Shown here: one piece after another, positions 1 to 5,564 of the stretch | Layout: each line of letters starts with the position of its first letter | Numbering within the stretch: the stretch's first letter is position 1 | DNA from: an uncultured Alphaproteobacteria bacterium | Lineage (GTDB): Bacteria > Pseudomonadota > Alphaproteobacteria > CAAHEQ01 > UBA3637 | Direction of reading: 5' to 3' | Assembly (NCBI GenBank): GCA_944391545.1 | Contig: CALXTZ010000021.1 | Span: 1-16,132 of the forward strand | DNA length: 16,132 bases | Notes under the pieces: generated by a model | Told to the model about the DNA's origin: nothing | Databases searched by the model: none | What the model saw: only the letters and a program-made list of their open reading frames with translations | Position numbers and translations under genes: made by a program

Positions 1-992
1 TCTGGACAGGAAGCAATCAGACAAGAACGTAATTCACATGAACCATTTACACACTGTTCACAAGCCCCGCAAGCCGGATCACATCCTTCTCCCGAACCAC
101 TACCCGAGCCGCTACCGGAACCACTACCGGAACCGCTACCGGAACCACTACCCGAGCCGCTACCGGAACCACTACCCGAGCCGCTACCGGAACCACTACC
201 GGAACCGCCGGATGTCCCACCGGAACTGCCACCGCTTGAACCACCCGAAGAACCGCCGTGTCCCGTGCCGTCACAAATCGTTCCATCTTCACCAAAACAG
301 AACTTCATCGCCAAGCCATCCGTCGTTCCGCAAATGTCACTATCCCCTTGATAAACCGTGTTCCCTACAACAATTTGGTCGATGTCCGTCGGGTTCATCT
401 TTAAAATCAATTCACACACACGATACGTTACGCCCGTTGCTTCAACGTAATACGAACTGCCCGCATCTTTCTTCGTCGTCATCGGGTAATAGGTTCCTTG
501 TCGGCCATTATTAACCAATCCCGGAAAACGGAATTCATAGCCCGACGCTTTGTCATAATAATATTCGTCAATCATCGGCACATTGGTTCCACGCAACATC
601 ACATCATAAATCGTTTCATTCGCTCGGTGTTTGTTCATGGCGTATGTAAACCCGACCAGAGCCGTAATGGACAGAACCCCGATGATGGCGAGGACGGCAA
701 GCATTTCCAAAAGAGTTCGGCCTTTTTGTTTGCCCCATCGGCGGGGCGTGCGCGCGCAGGGGTGCGCCCCGCCGATATTGTGTTTGTTCTCCGGCCGCGC
801 CGAAATTCTTCGGGCGCGCGGCGCGGCCGGTGGAAAAGCAGTTTCTGTCGCATGAACAAAACTTTTCGGTTCAGCAGGAGAAAATGTCCCCGAACGGCCG
901 GGGCGCATTCCTCGCGCCCCCGCCCCGGCCGTTATATGACAACCAAACAACTCTTCTTTCCTTTTTCCCAAAAAACATTTCAACTTCTTCAT
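1..992 (-). CDS. Prepilin-like surface protein with long pre-sequence, Gly-Ser linker and Cys-rich tail (3' end outside window)
   Basis: This frame is open from the window edge to an ATG at 992-990, giving at least 330 residues. The start is fixed by a strong ribosome binding site (AGGAGG, complement of 998-1003) six bases upstream. Residues 1-91 form an unusually long pre-sequence. A type IV prepilin/pseudopilin signal follows: cleavage is predicted after Gly91, with Arg92 at +1, Glu96 at +5, and the hydrophobic stretch LAVLAIIGVLSITALVGF. A globular domain of about 140 residues follows, then a Gly/Ser/Thr linker (complement of 91-262) that is an almost pure Gly-Ser dipeptide tract at 91-210. 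The visible end is Cys-rich (CDPACGACEQC then VNGSCELRSC), resembling disulfide-rich extracellular modules. Prepilin peptidase processing and surface or periplasmic location follow from family knowledge. An adhesive role is my inference. The second prepilin at 7708 shares the G^R-x3-E motif. No pilus machinery is visible here. Confidence 0.85.
   Translation of the reverse strand, partial: MKKLKCFLGKRKEELFGCHITAGAGARGMRPGRSGTFSPAEPKSFVHATETAFPPAAPRARRISARPENKHNIGGAHPCARTPRRWGKQKGRTLLEMLAVLAIIGVLSITALVGFTYAMNKHRANETIYDVMLRGTNVPMIDEYYYDKASGYEFRFPGLVNNGRQGTYYPMTTKKDAGSSYYVEATGVTYRVCELILKMNPTDIDQIVVGNTVYQGDSDICGTTDGLAMKFCFGEDGTICDGTGHGGSSGGSSGGSSGGTSGGSGSGSGSGSGSGSGSGSGSGSGSGSGSGSGSGSGSGSGEGCDPACGACEQCVNGSCELRSCLIASCP
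91..262 (-). repeat. Gly-Ser codon repeat tract inside the prepilin-like gene
   Basis: On the plus strand this is an imperfect short-period repeat built from ccactaccggaa, ccgctaccggaa and ccactacccgag variants, in 6/12-bp periods. The pure Gly-Ser dipeptide part is 91-210, about 40 residues. The flank to 262 is looser Gly-Gly-Ser-Ser/Thr. All units keep the reading frame, so copy-number change by slippage would lengthen or shorten the linker without a frameshift. Confidence 0.85.
737..776. repeat. GC-rich palindrome 1 in the prepilin pre-sequence
   Basis: Perfect 12-bp arms lie at 737-748 (atcggcggggcg) and 765-776, around a 16-base GC-rich loop. The element is 40 bp long, lies within coding sequence and is translated without a stop (it encodes roughly IGGAHPCARTPRR). 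Confidence 0.85.
791..830. repeat. GC-rich palindrome 2 in the prepilin pre-sequence
   Basis: Perfect 11-bp arms lie at 791-801 (ccggccgcgcc) and 820-830, around an 18-base loop. The element is 40 bp long, like palindrome 1. Its loop (attcttcgggc) resembles that of palindrome 3 (attcctcgcgc), suggesting common origin. Confidence 0.85.
893..933. repeat. GC-rich palindrome 3 in the prepilin pre-sequence
   Basis: Perfect 13-bp arms lie at 893-905 (aacggccggggcg) and 921-933, around a 15-base loop. The element is 41 bp long. Its stem core (cggccggggcg) is nearly that of palindrome 1 (cggcggggcg). It is also in frame. Confidence 0.85.
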
Positions 993-1027
993 CGTTTCCT
1001 CCTCTTTACCATCAGACTTGGAAACAT

Positions 1028-1056
1028 CTTATAATACCCCCCCCCCCTACTGTCAA
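1028..1056 (-). promoter_or_regulatory. Promoter of the prepilin-like gene with an 11-base G tract in the spacer
   Basis: Read on the minus strand, a consensus -35 TTGACA (complement of 1051-1056) and a near-consensus -10 TATAAG (complement of 1028-1033) are separated by exactly 17 bases. Eleven of those are a run of G (plus-strand C at 1037-1047). The predicted start of transcription is near 1021, giving a leader of about 28 bases with the strong ribosome binding site. Alternative -10 choices (TATTAT, TTATAA) would give spacers of 14 and 16. Confidence 0.75.
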
Positions 1057-1066
1057 GTTTTTTTAT

Positions 1067-1095
1067 TTGATTTTTGAGCAGCATTTTCTTAAAAT
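1067..1095 (+). promoter_or_regulatory. Probable promoter of the OmpA-family lipoprotein gene
   Basis: TTGATT (1067-1072) and TAAAAT (1090-1095) are separated by 17 bases. Transcription would start near 1102, just ahead of the AAAGGAG ribosome binding site at 1103-1109. It lies back to back with the G-tract promoter, so the two genes share one short control region. Confidence 0.5.
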
Positions 1096-1116
1096 GGCTT
1101 TTAAAGGAGATTTTTC

Positions 1117-1764
1117 ATGAAAAACCAACTCATTGTTTCTTGTTTAACGGTTCTTCTTTTAACCGGATGTGCAACAGATCCGTACACGGGTGAATCTAAA
1201 GTTTCCAAAACCGCTATCGGATCCGGCATAGGGGCTTTGGCCGGTGCCGGCATTGGAGCGATTGCAGGTGGCGGGCGCGGTGCTTTAATCGGAGCCGGTA
1301 TCGGTGCGGTCGGCGGAGCAGCTGTCGGCGGATATATGGATCTTCAGGCGCGGGCTTTGCGGCAAGAATTACAAGGAACCGGTGTTCAAGTTTCCCAAAA
1401 CGGAGATCAAATTCACCTCATCATGCCGGGCAACATCACGTTTGACACAGATTCTGCGCAAATCAAACCGTCTTTCCAACCGGTTTTGGATTCCATTGCA
1501 AAGGTTTTAAATGAATATGATCAAACACGCGTTTCAATCGTCGGGTACACGGACAATACCGGAACCGTTGCTTATAACAATGCGCTTTCGTTAAAACGGG
1601 CAAGAGCCGTCGAAACTTATTTACGGATTCAAAAGGTGAATTATGAACGGTTGGTTGTTTCCGGCATGGGACCGCAAAACCCAATTGCCTCCAATGCAAC
1701 CCCTGAAGGGCGCGAGCAAAACCGTCGAGTAGAAATCACGTTGATTAACCAATCCGGTCAATAA
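1117..1764 (+). CDS. OmpA-family outer-membrane lipoprotein with glycine-zipper segment (YiaD-like)
   Basis: This 215-residue protein starts with a lipoprotein signal peptide. The lipobox LLTGC predicts lipidation at Cys18. Residues ~36-74 are a Gly/Ala-rich glycine zipper (repeated GIGA, GAGIG and GGAA motifs), often membrane-associated. Residues ~100-212 form an OmpA C-terminal peptidoglycan-binding domain: FDTDSAQIKP near 109, VGYTDNTG at 142-149 and the NRRVEI signature near 203. The length and order fit the YiaD/Pal-like class that tethers outer membrane to peptidoglycan. The start is supported by AAAGGAG five to seven bases upstream. It is transcribed away from the prepilin-like gene. 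Family assignment is firm; the exact orthologue is not. Confidence 0.9.
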   Translation: MKNQLIVSCLTVLLLTGCATDPYTGESKVSKTAIGSGIGALAGAGIGAIAGGGRGALIGAGIGAVGGAAVGGYMDLQARALRQELQGTGVQVSQNGDQIHLIMPGNITFDTDSAQIKPSFQPVLDSIAKVLNEYDQTRVSIVGYTDNTGTVAYNNALSLKRARAVETYLRIQKVNYERLVVSGMGPQNPIASNATPEGREQNRRVEITLINQSGQ

Positions 1765-1804
1765 AATTCACCGGATATATTACTTGCTTCAAACATGGAA
1801 AATC

Positions 1805-1833
1805 CAGACAAAAGAACAAAGCTTTGTTAGAAT
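1805..1833 (+). promoter_or_regulatory. Probable promoter with a 14-bp palindromic operator in the spacer
   Basis: CAGACA (1805-1810) and TAGAAT (1828-1833) are 17 bases apart. A perfect palindrome, AACAAAGCTTTGTT (1815-1828), fills most of the spacer and touches the -10. That placement suits a dimeric repressor. A related half-site, ACAAAGCT, recurs at 1858-1865. Transcription would start near 1840, before the AAGGAG at 1843-1848. No regulator gene is nearby; operator function is inference. Confidence 0.4.
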
Positions 1834-1854
1834 GAATTCATGAAGGAGATTCAT

Positions 1855-2156
1855 GTGACAAAGCTCGATCCTTTTGCTTATTTTAATGTTGATATTCGAT
1901 GGATGATATTAAAATCGTCTACATGCCGCATCAAACGGTGCCGGCCTCGGAACCGACGGTTACCGAATGTTCGTTTCATTATGACGATTCCGTTTCGCCC
2001 GAAGTAACACGCTATATCGACCAAAAATGGGCGGCTGAAAACGCGAAAAAACCGTTGCAAAATGAACCCATTGTCTCGGTTCGCTTTGTCAATTTGGAAA
2101 ACGGCGAATTAGAAACGGCGCCGAGGGATTACAAAGTGCGCAAACGACCTCTTTGA
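1855..2156 (+). pseudogene. Frameshifted short gene, possible remnant of a Nudix-like protein
   Basis: A good ribosome binding site (AAGGAG, 1843-1848) points to GTG at 1855. That frame reads VTKLDPFAYFNVDIR and then drifts into low-quality sequence, stopping after about 50 codons. In another frame an open stretch begins at ATG 1899 and continues plausibly to 2156 (MDDIKIVYMPHQTVP ... RDYKVRKRPL), but it has no ribosome binding site and a stop directly upstream. Joining the two needs one extra base near 1897-1899, so a one-base deletion in a formerly single gene is the simplest reading. The pattern W-A-x(8)-L-x-N-x-P-I followed by a Tyr-Lys ending resembles residues ~33-70 of the Nudix-like protein at 5565-6302 (W-Q-A ... 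LFNGPI ... EYRY). That would make it a truncated relative. The similarity is weak. The 1899 ORF could instead be a small intact gene of 85 codons. Confidence 0.45.
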
Positions 2157-2223
2157 TTAAAAGCACGCTGGCATCAAAAGGTCGATAACATCCGATTTTA
2201 CTTGCAATTTTTATCAAAAATCG

Positions 2224-2234
2224 TATGGTATAAA
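2224..2234 (+). promoter_or_regulatory. Extended -10 promoter for the polyprenol/diacylglycerol kinase-like gene
   Basis: TATAAA (2229-2234) is preceded by TGG, an extended -10 arrangement. There is no well-spaced -35. Transcription would start near 2241, just before the AAGGA ribosome binding site at about 2243. Confidence 0.35.
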
Positions 2235-2253
2235 CTTGAAAAAAGGAAAGCCT

Positions 2254-2862
2254 ATGCAAATAACATATCGTCAAGAAATTTTACGTAAACTGATTCATTT
2301 AAGCTCGTTGTGGATGGTGGTTGCCATTTACCTGCTTCCCCGTCCTGTCGCGGCTCTTTTATTTTTTGTCTTATGCGCCGGCACAGTTTTTGTTGAATAC
2401 GGTACCTATCGGAATTGGCCGGTATTCGCTCCGTTGTATCGGAAATTTTTCGGCAAAATGTTGCGTACTAAAGAAACCGAACCGGGCTTTCATTTATCGG
2501 GGGCACCTTATGTTTTGGGCGCCGCGTTGATGGTATCAATGCTATTTTACAAAGAAGTTGCCATGTTTGCATTGACGGTCATGCTTATTGGAGACACAGC
2601 AGCGGCTTTGGTCGGGCGCAAGTGGGGGATGCATCCAATCAACCGCAAAAGCTTGGAAGGATCAGCGGCTTTTTTCCTATCGGGATTAGCGGTGTTGGGT
2701 CTGTACACAGCTTTCTTCGGCTGGACGGTTGCGCTGTTTTGGGGCGGCTGGCTGGGTGTATTGTTAGCTACTTTTGCCGAACTTTATGAAAACAAACTGC
2801 ACATCGATGACAACCTCTCCGTTCCGTTGATTTGCGGCATTTGCTTAAGCATTGTTATTTAA
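2254..2862 (+). CDS. Diacylglycerol/polyprenol (phytol/dolichol) kinase family membrane protein
   Basis: This 202-residue hydrophobic protein has about six membrane segments. Conserved features are the N-terminal RKLIHLSS, the central acidic motif MLIGDTAAALVGRKWG and the following KSLEGSAAFFLSG. These are hallmarks of the CTP-dependent lipid kinase/CDP-diglyceride synthetase-like family that includes phytol kinase, dolichol kinase and yeast Dgk1. The expected reaction is phosphorylation of a membrane isoprenoid alcohol or diacylglycerol; the substrate cannot be told from sequence. I chose ATG 2254 over the upstream TTG at 2236 because AAGGA lies at the right distance and the RKLIHLSS motif then begins about 11 residues in. 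The next gene starts directly after its stop codon. Confidence 0.8.
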   Translation: MQITYRQEILRKLIHLSSLWMVVAIYLLPRPVAALLFFVLCAGTVFVEYGTYRNWPVFAPLYRKFFGKMLRTKETEPGFHLSGAPYVLGAALMVSMLFYKEVAMFALTVMLIGDTAAALVGRKWGMHPINRKSLEGSAAFFLSGLAVLGLYTAFFGWTVALFWGGWLGVLLATFAELYENKLHIDDNLSVPLICGICLSIVI

Positions 2863-3141
2863 ATGAAACCATATACGAAACACCATAAAACGGCCGCAAA
2901 CCTGGCTATATTGTGCATGATAATGATCATTAGCGTTTCCATGTACGAATCTTTGTGTAAAACACCCGAACAACGGCAAACGGAACAAGAACAACGCCAA
3001 AGAACGCCGGGTCTTGATAAATACAACCCGCTTCATTACAGCCATATTCGGTTGCTGATGGTGTTCGGATGTTGGGTTTATGTCAAGTGCAACCTTCGGC
3101 ACTATAAAAAATGGCAGGAATTTCAAAAAACCCGTGAATAA
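2863..3141 (+). CDS. Small two-helix membrane protein, unknown function
   Basis: This 92-residue protein begins immediately after the upstream stop codon (TAA then ATG, no gap) and has no clear ribosome binding site, so it is probably translated by coupling. There is one hydrophobic helix at residues ~13-28 (LAILCMIMIISVSM) and another at ~61-76 (IRLLMVFGCWVYVKC). Between them lies a very polar Gln/Glu/Arg linker. The tail is basic. It is a relative of the next gene: both have the pattern NPL-x-Y ... V-x-x-x-K-x-x-x-R-x-x ... KTR at the second helix and C-terminus. I do not recognise a family. Confidence 0.65.
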   Translation: MKPYTKHHKTAANLAILCMIMIISVSMYESLCKTPEQRQTEQEQRQRTPGLDKYNPLHYSHIRLLMVFGCWVYVKCNLRHYKKWQEFQKTRE

Positions 3142-3164
3142 TCTTCCTTCGGGGATTGTCTTTT
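3138..3164 (+). terminator. Weak hairpin terminator after the first small membrane protein
   Basis: AATCTTCC and GGGGATT flank a TTCG loop (3138-3155), followed by gtctttt. The stem is imperfect and the T tract short, and it abuts the next promoter. It may be only a partial terminator. Confidence 0.3.
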
Positions 3165-3184
3165 GATATTAAACAGCCTATATT
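3156..3184 (+). promoter_or_regulatory. Probable promoter of the second small membrane protein
   Basis: TTGTCT (3156-3161) and TATATT (3179-3184) are separated by 17 bases. Transcription would start near 3191, giving a leader of about 26 bases before ATG 3217. Confidence 0.45.
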
Positions 3185-3216
3185 CTCCCCTTCTGTTTAA
3201 CAAAGAAGACATAAAA

Positions 3217-3501
3217 ATGAAAGAAATAAAACCCTTTACCCTTGAACACGCCAAAAGAATGCGCATCGCCCGCATCTGTTTTTGGGCCGGCCTCATCGGC
3301 TTAGCCGTTAACCATTCCATCCCGCAGGAACGCCAAAAAAATCATCAGGCTTTTTTGGATGAACATCCTCTTTTAAAGCTCAATCCGTTGGAATATAACG
3401 CTTTTTACGGGCTTGTCTGTGTTGCGAGCGTCGGTTATGTTTGGGCGAAAATCCGCCATCGCCGGGCTTATTTCAACCAACAAAAAACCCGAAACGAATA
3501 A
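3217..3501 (+). CDS. Small two-helix membrane protein, paralogue of the preceding gene
   Basis: This is a 94-residue protein from ATG 3217, which follows a weak purine-rich GAAGAC site. An upstream in-frame ATG at 3163 lies inside the promoter and is rejected. Hydrophobic helices are at ~14-32 (ARICFWAGLIGLAV) and ~61-77 (FYGLVCVASVGYVWA). The spacing NPLEY-helix-K-x-R-H-R-R ... QQKTRNE matches the neighbour's NPLHY-helix-K-x-N-L-R-H-Y ... FQKTRE, so the two arose by tandem duplication and then diverged strongly. Function is unknown. Having its own promoter suggests separate regulation of the two copies. Confidence 0.65.
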   Translation: MKEIKPFTLEHAKRMRIARICFWAGLIGLAVNHSIPQERQKNHQAFLDEHPLLKLNPLEYNAFYGLVCVASVGYVWAKIRHRRAYFNQQKTRNE

Positions 3502-3510
3502 AAACACGCC

Positions 3511-3584
3511 TAAAAGGTATATTGATTCTTAATCCTCTTTTTCTTACCTTATACGAAGAGGAATGGAGTACCTTTTAAAAAAGG
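3511..3584 (+). promoter_or_regulatory. Nested inverted repeats ahead of the peroxiredoxin start
   Basis: A perfect 9-bp pair, TAAAAGGTA (3511-3519) and TACCTTTTA (3569-3577), encloses a second stem, CCTCTT (3534-3539) with AAGAGG (3556-3561). The segment CCTTTT (3571-3576) can also pair with AAAAGG at 3579-3584, which contains the ribosome binding region. The two pairings exclude each other. The promoter is not clear, so whether the upstream arm is transcribed is unknown. Confidence 0.4.
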
Positions 3585-3593
3585 AATTCCAAT

Positions 3594-4349
3594 ATGACAA
3601 CAGATTCAGTTTCACTCGAACTCACGCTTCCGACGGAAAAGATGACGCTTTCACAAAACGGCTCCGAACAGATGCCGGTCATCGGTGAAAAAGCACCGCC
3701 GTTTACGGCATCAACCACACAAGGGCCTATTCATTTTCCCGAAGATTTTGTCGGGAAATGGGTCATTTTATTCAGCCATCCGGCCAGCTTTACACCGGTG
3801 TGTACCACCGAATTTATGCGCTTTGCCGAATTAATGCCGGATTTTGAAGCCCTCAACACGCAACCGATCGGATTAGCCGTGGACAGCGTTCCCAGCATCA
3901 TCGGTTGGGTTCGGGAAATTGAAGAAAAAGTTAAATTTGACGGCGTCGAACACGTTCATATTCCATTTCCGGTTATCGGTGACGTCAAAATGGAAATTGC
4001 CCATAAATACGGCATGATTCACAAAGGATTCAGCGATACCAAAACGGTCAGAGCCGTTTTTATCATTGATCCGCAATCCGTTATTCGCGCCATTTTATAC
4101 TATCCCGCTTCCAGCGGTCGGAATTTTGAGGAAATCAAGCGATTATTAATCAGTTTACAAGTCGTCGATGCTTTTGACGTCGCGACACCAGCCGACTGGC
4201 AACCCGGCAAGGATGTTATTGTCCCATCGCCGAACTCCTGCGAAAAGGCAAGTCCAGCAGAACCAAATCCGTCACCGACAGGCGTTTGGTTTTTATGTAC
4301 AAAAAAACTGTCTGCTGATGAAATCCACACCAAACTGAAAAACAAATAA
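3594..4349 (+). CDS. Prx6-subfamily peroxiredoxin
   Basis: This 251-residue thiol peroxidase reduces hydrogen peroxide and organic peroxides. The peroxidatic motif is PASFTPVCT, with Thr67 and the catalytic Cys70. The partner Arg is Arg153 in TVRAVFIIDP. The long C-terminal extension after the thioredoxin fold (DVATPADWQPG, then VIVPSP) is typical of the Prx6 class. Cys216 and Cys235 lie in that extension, as in archaeal-type members where C-terminal cysteines act in resolution, so a two-Cys mechanism is plausible. About 27 residues at the N-terminus precede the usual start (near VIGEKAPPF). The ATG at 3594 has AAGGA about eight bases upstream. The gene ends in a strong terminator and is likely monocistronic. 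Confidence 0.92.
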   Translation: MTTDSVSLELTLPTEKMTLSQNGSEQMPVIGEKAPPFTASTTQGPIHFPEDFVGKWVILFSHPASFTPVCTTEFMRFAELMPDFEALNTQPIGLAVDSVPSIIGWVREIEEKVKFDGVEHVHIPFPVIGDVKMEIAHKYGMIHKGFSDTKTVRAVFIIDPQSVIRAILYYPASSGRNFEEIKRLLISLQVVDAFDVATPADWQPGKDVIVPSPNSCEKASPAEPNPSPTGVWFLCTKKLSADEIHTKLKNK

Positions 4350-4371
4350 CGGTTGATTTCGCTCAAAAGGG

Positions 4372-4402
4372 AAATCCCACTCTTGCGGTGGGATTTTCTC
4401 TT
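4372..4402 (+). terminator. Rho-independent terminator after the peroxiredoxin gene
   Basis: A perfect 9-bp stem (AAATCCCAC 4372-4380, GTGGGATTT 4388-4396) closes a 7-base loop, followed by tctctt. It sits between converging genes. On the minus strand the following sequence is less T-rich, so it is strongest for the plus strand but could slow both. Confidence 0.85.
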
Positions 4403-5564
4403 AACAATCAAAAAATTCTATCTTGTTGGTTTTCGGGTTCAATCGAACCGCTAATTGCCCGCGCTTAAACTGCATCGCCGCACGACCGAACAAATCATAC
4501 CGCCACCCTTTCATCGCCGGGACGTCCGCTTTGTCCGATTCCGCCATTTTTTCCAAATCCGCCGTCGTTGCAATCACTTTGGCCGCCACCTTTTCCCGAT
4601 CAGACAACAAATTCAACAATAACCGTAAAATATCAACGACGTTTTTGCGCCCTTCCGGGATATTTTTTTGTTTTTCCGCCACGGGACACTTTTTATCCGG
4701 GCATGCACGCCCTTTTTGCAAAGCTTCCAACACACCGGCACCGAAATTTTTCATCAAACCCGGCGTCATACTGCGCAACTGACCCAGCTCTTCCATTGTT
4801 TGAGGCGCCGTCGCCGCAATTTCCAACAAGGCTTCATCTTTTAAAATATGCTTGCGCGGTTTATCCATTTGAATGGCTTCTTTTTCCCGCCAAGCACTTA
4901 ATTCGCGCAACATCGCCAAAAAACGCGGATTGTCGGAATGCCGCTTAATCCGTTTCCAAGTTTCATACGGATCAACGTCGTACAAAGCCGGATCTACCAA
5001 ATGCGCCATTTCCTCATGAACCCATTTGTCTCGGCCGCTTTGTTTCAAAGCTTCGTTCATTTTTTCGTACACCGGCACCAAGTGCGTCACATCCGACAAA
5101 GCATACTGCATTTGTTTTTCGGACAAAGGTCGATGCGCCCAATCCGTAAATCGGCTGCTTTTATCAAGTGTAATTTTTAAAAATTTGGATACCAGCGTTT
5201 GGTAACTGACACTGTCGCCCAACCCGCAGACCATCGCCCCGATTTGCGTATCAAAAACCGGCACCGGCACACAGCCCATCAAATCATAAAAAATTTCAAT
5301 ATCCTGCCGCGCCGCGTGGAAAACTTTCAACACCTTTTTGTTTTTCATTAATTTAAGCAACGGCGTTAATTCCAATTCTTCGCTTAACGGATCAATCAGG
5401 CAGGCTTCTTCATCGCTTGCCACCTGAATCAGGCACAGCACCGCGTGGTACGTTTTCTCCCGAATAAATTCCGTATCAACCGTTATGAATTTTTTCTTTT
5501 TAAGCCGCTTGCACAGCGCTTTTAAATCTTCTGTCGTTGTTATCATCATAGATAGGTTATACAC
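4401..5564 (-). CDS. rnd: Ribonuclease D
   Basis: This is a 3'-5' exoribonuclease of the DEDDy class that trims tRNA 3' ends and other small RNAs. Numbered from the GTG at 5564 (387 residues), Exo I is Asp30/Glu32 in FITVDTEFIRE, Exo II is Asp88 in HAARQDIEIF, and Exo III is Tyr154-x3-Asp158 (YALSD). A helical HRDC-type domain follows at ~213-290. The start is uncertain. GTG at 5564 follows the upstream stop codon directly (TAAGTG), whereas ATG at 5549 and 5546 lie five and six codons inside; none has a good ribosome binding site. Translational coupling to the upstream Nudix-like gene is likely, and the two form an operon. Confidence 0.92.
   Translation of the reverse strand: MYNLSMMITTTEDLKALCKRLKKKKFITVDTEFIREKTYHAVLCLIQVASDEEACLIDPLSEELELTPLLKLMKNKKVLKVFHAARQDIEIFYDLMGCVPVPVFDTQIGAMVCGLGDSVSYQTLVSKFLKITLDKSSRFTDWAHRPLSEKQMQYALSDVTHLVPVYEKMNEALKQSGRDKWVHEEMAHLVDPALYDVDPYETWKRIKRHSDNPRFLAMLRELSAWREKEAIQMDKPRKHILKDEALLEIAATAPQTMEELGQLRSMTPGLMKNFGAGVLEALQKGRACPDKKCPVAEKQKNIPEGRKNVVDILRLLLNLLSDREKVAAKVIATTADLEKMAESDKADVPAMKGWRYDLFGRAAMQFKRGQLAVRLNPKTNKIEFFDC

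Noticed and set aside
91..262. CRISPR-like short repeats
   Set aside because: Units are 6-12 bp and contiguous with no unique spacers; they are codon repeats inside a gene.
38..514. Long plus-strand ORF rich in His/Arg/Asn/Tyr repeats
   Set aside because: It is the antisense of the Gly-Ser repeat of the minus-strand prepilin gene, and its odd composition comes from the repeat.
830..1120. Plus-strand ORFs at 498-1034 and 830-1120
   Set aside because: They run antisense through the prepilin leader and its promoter, have no ribosome binding site, and have no protein-like features.
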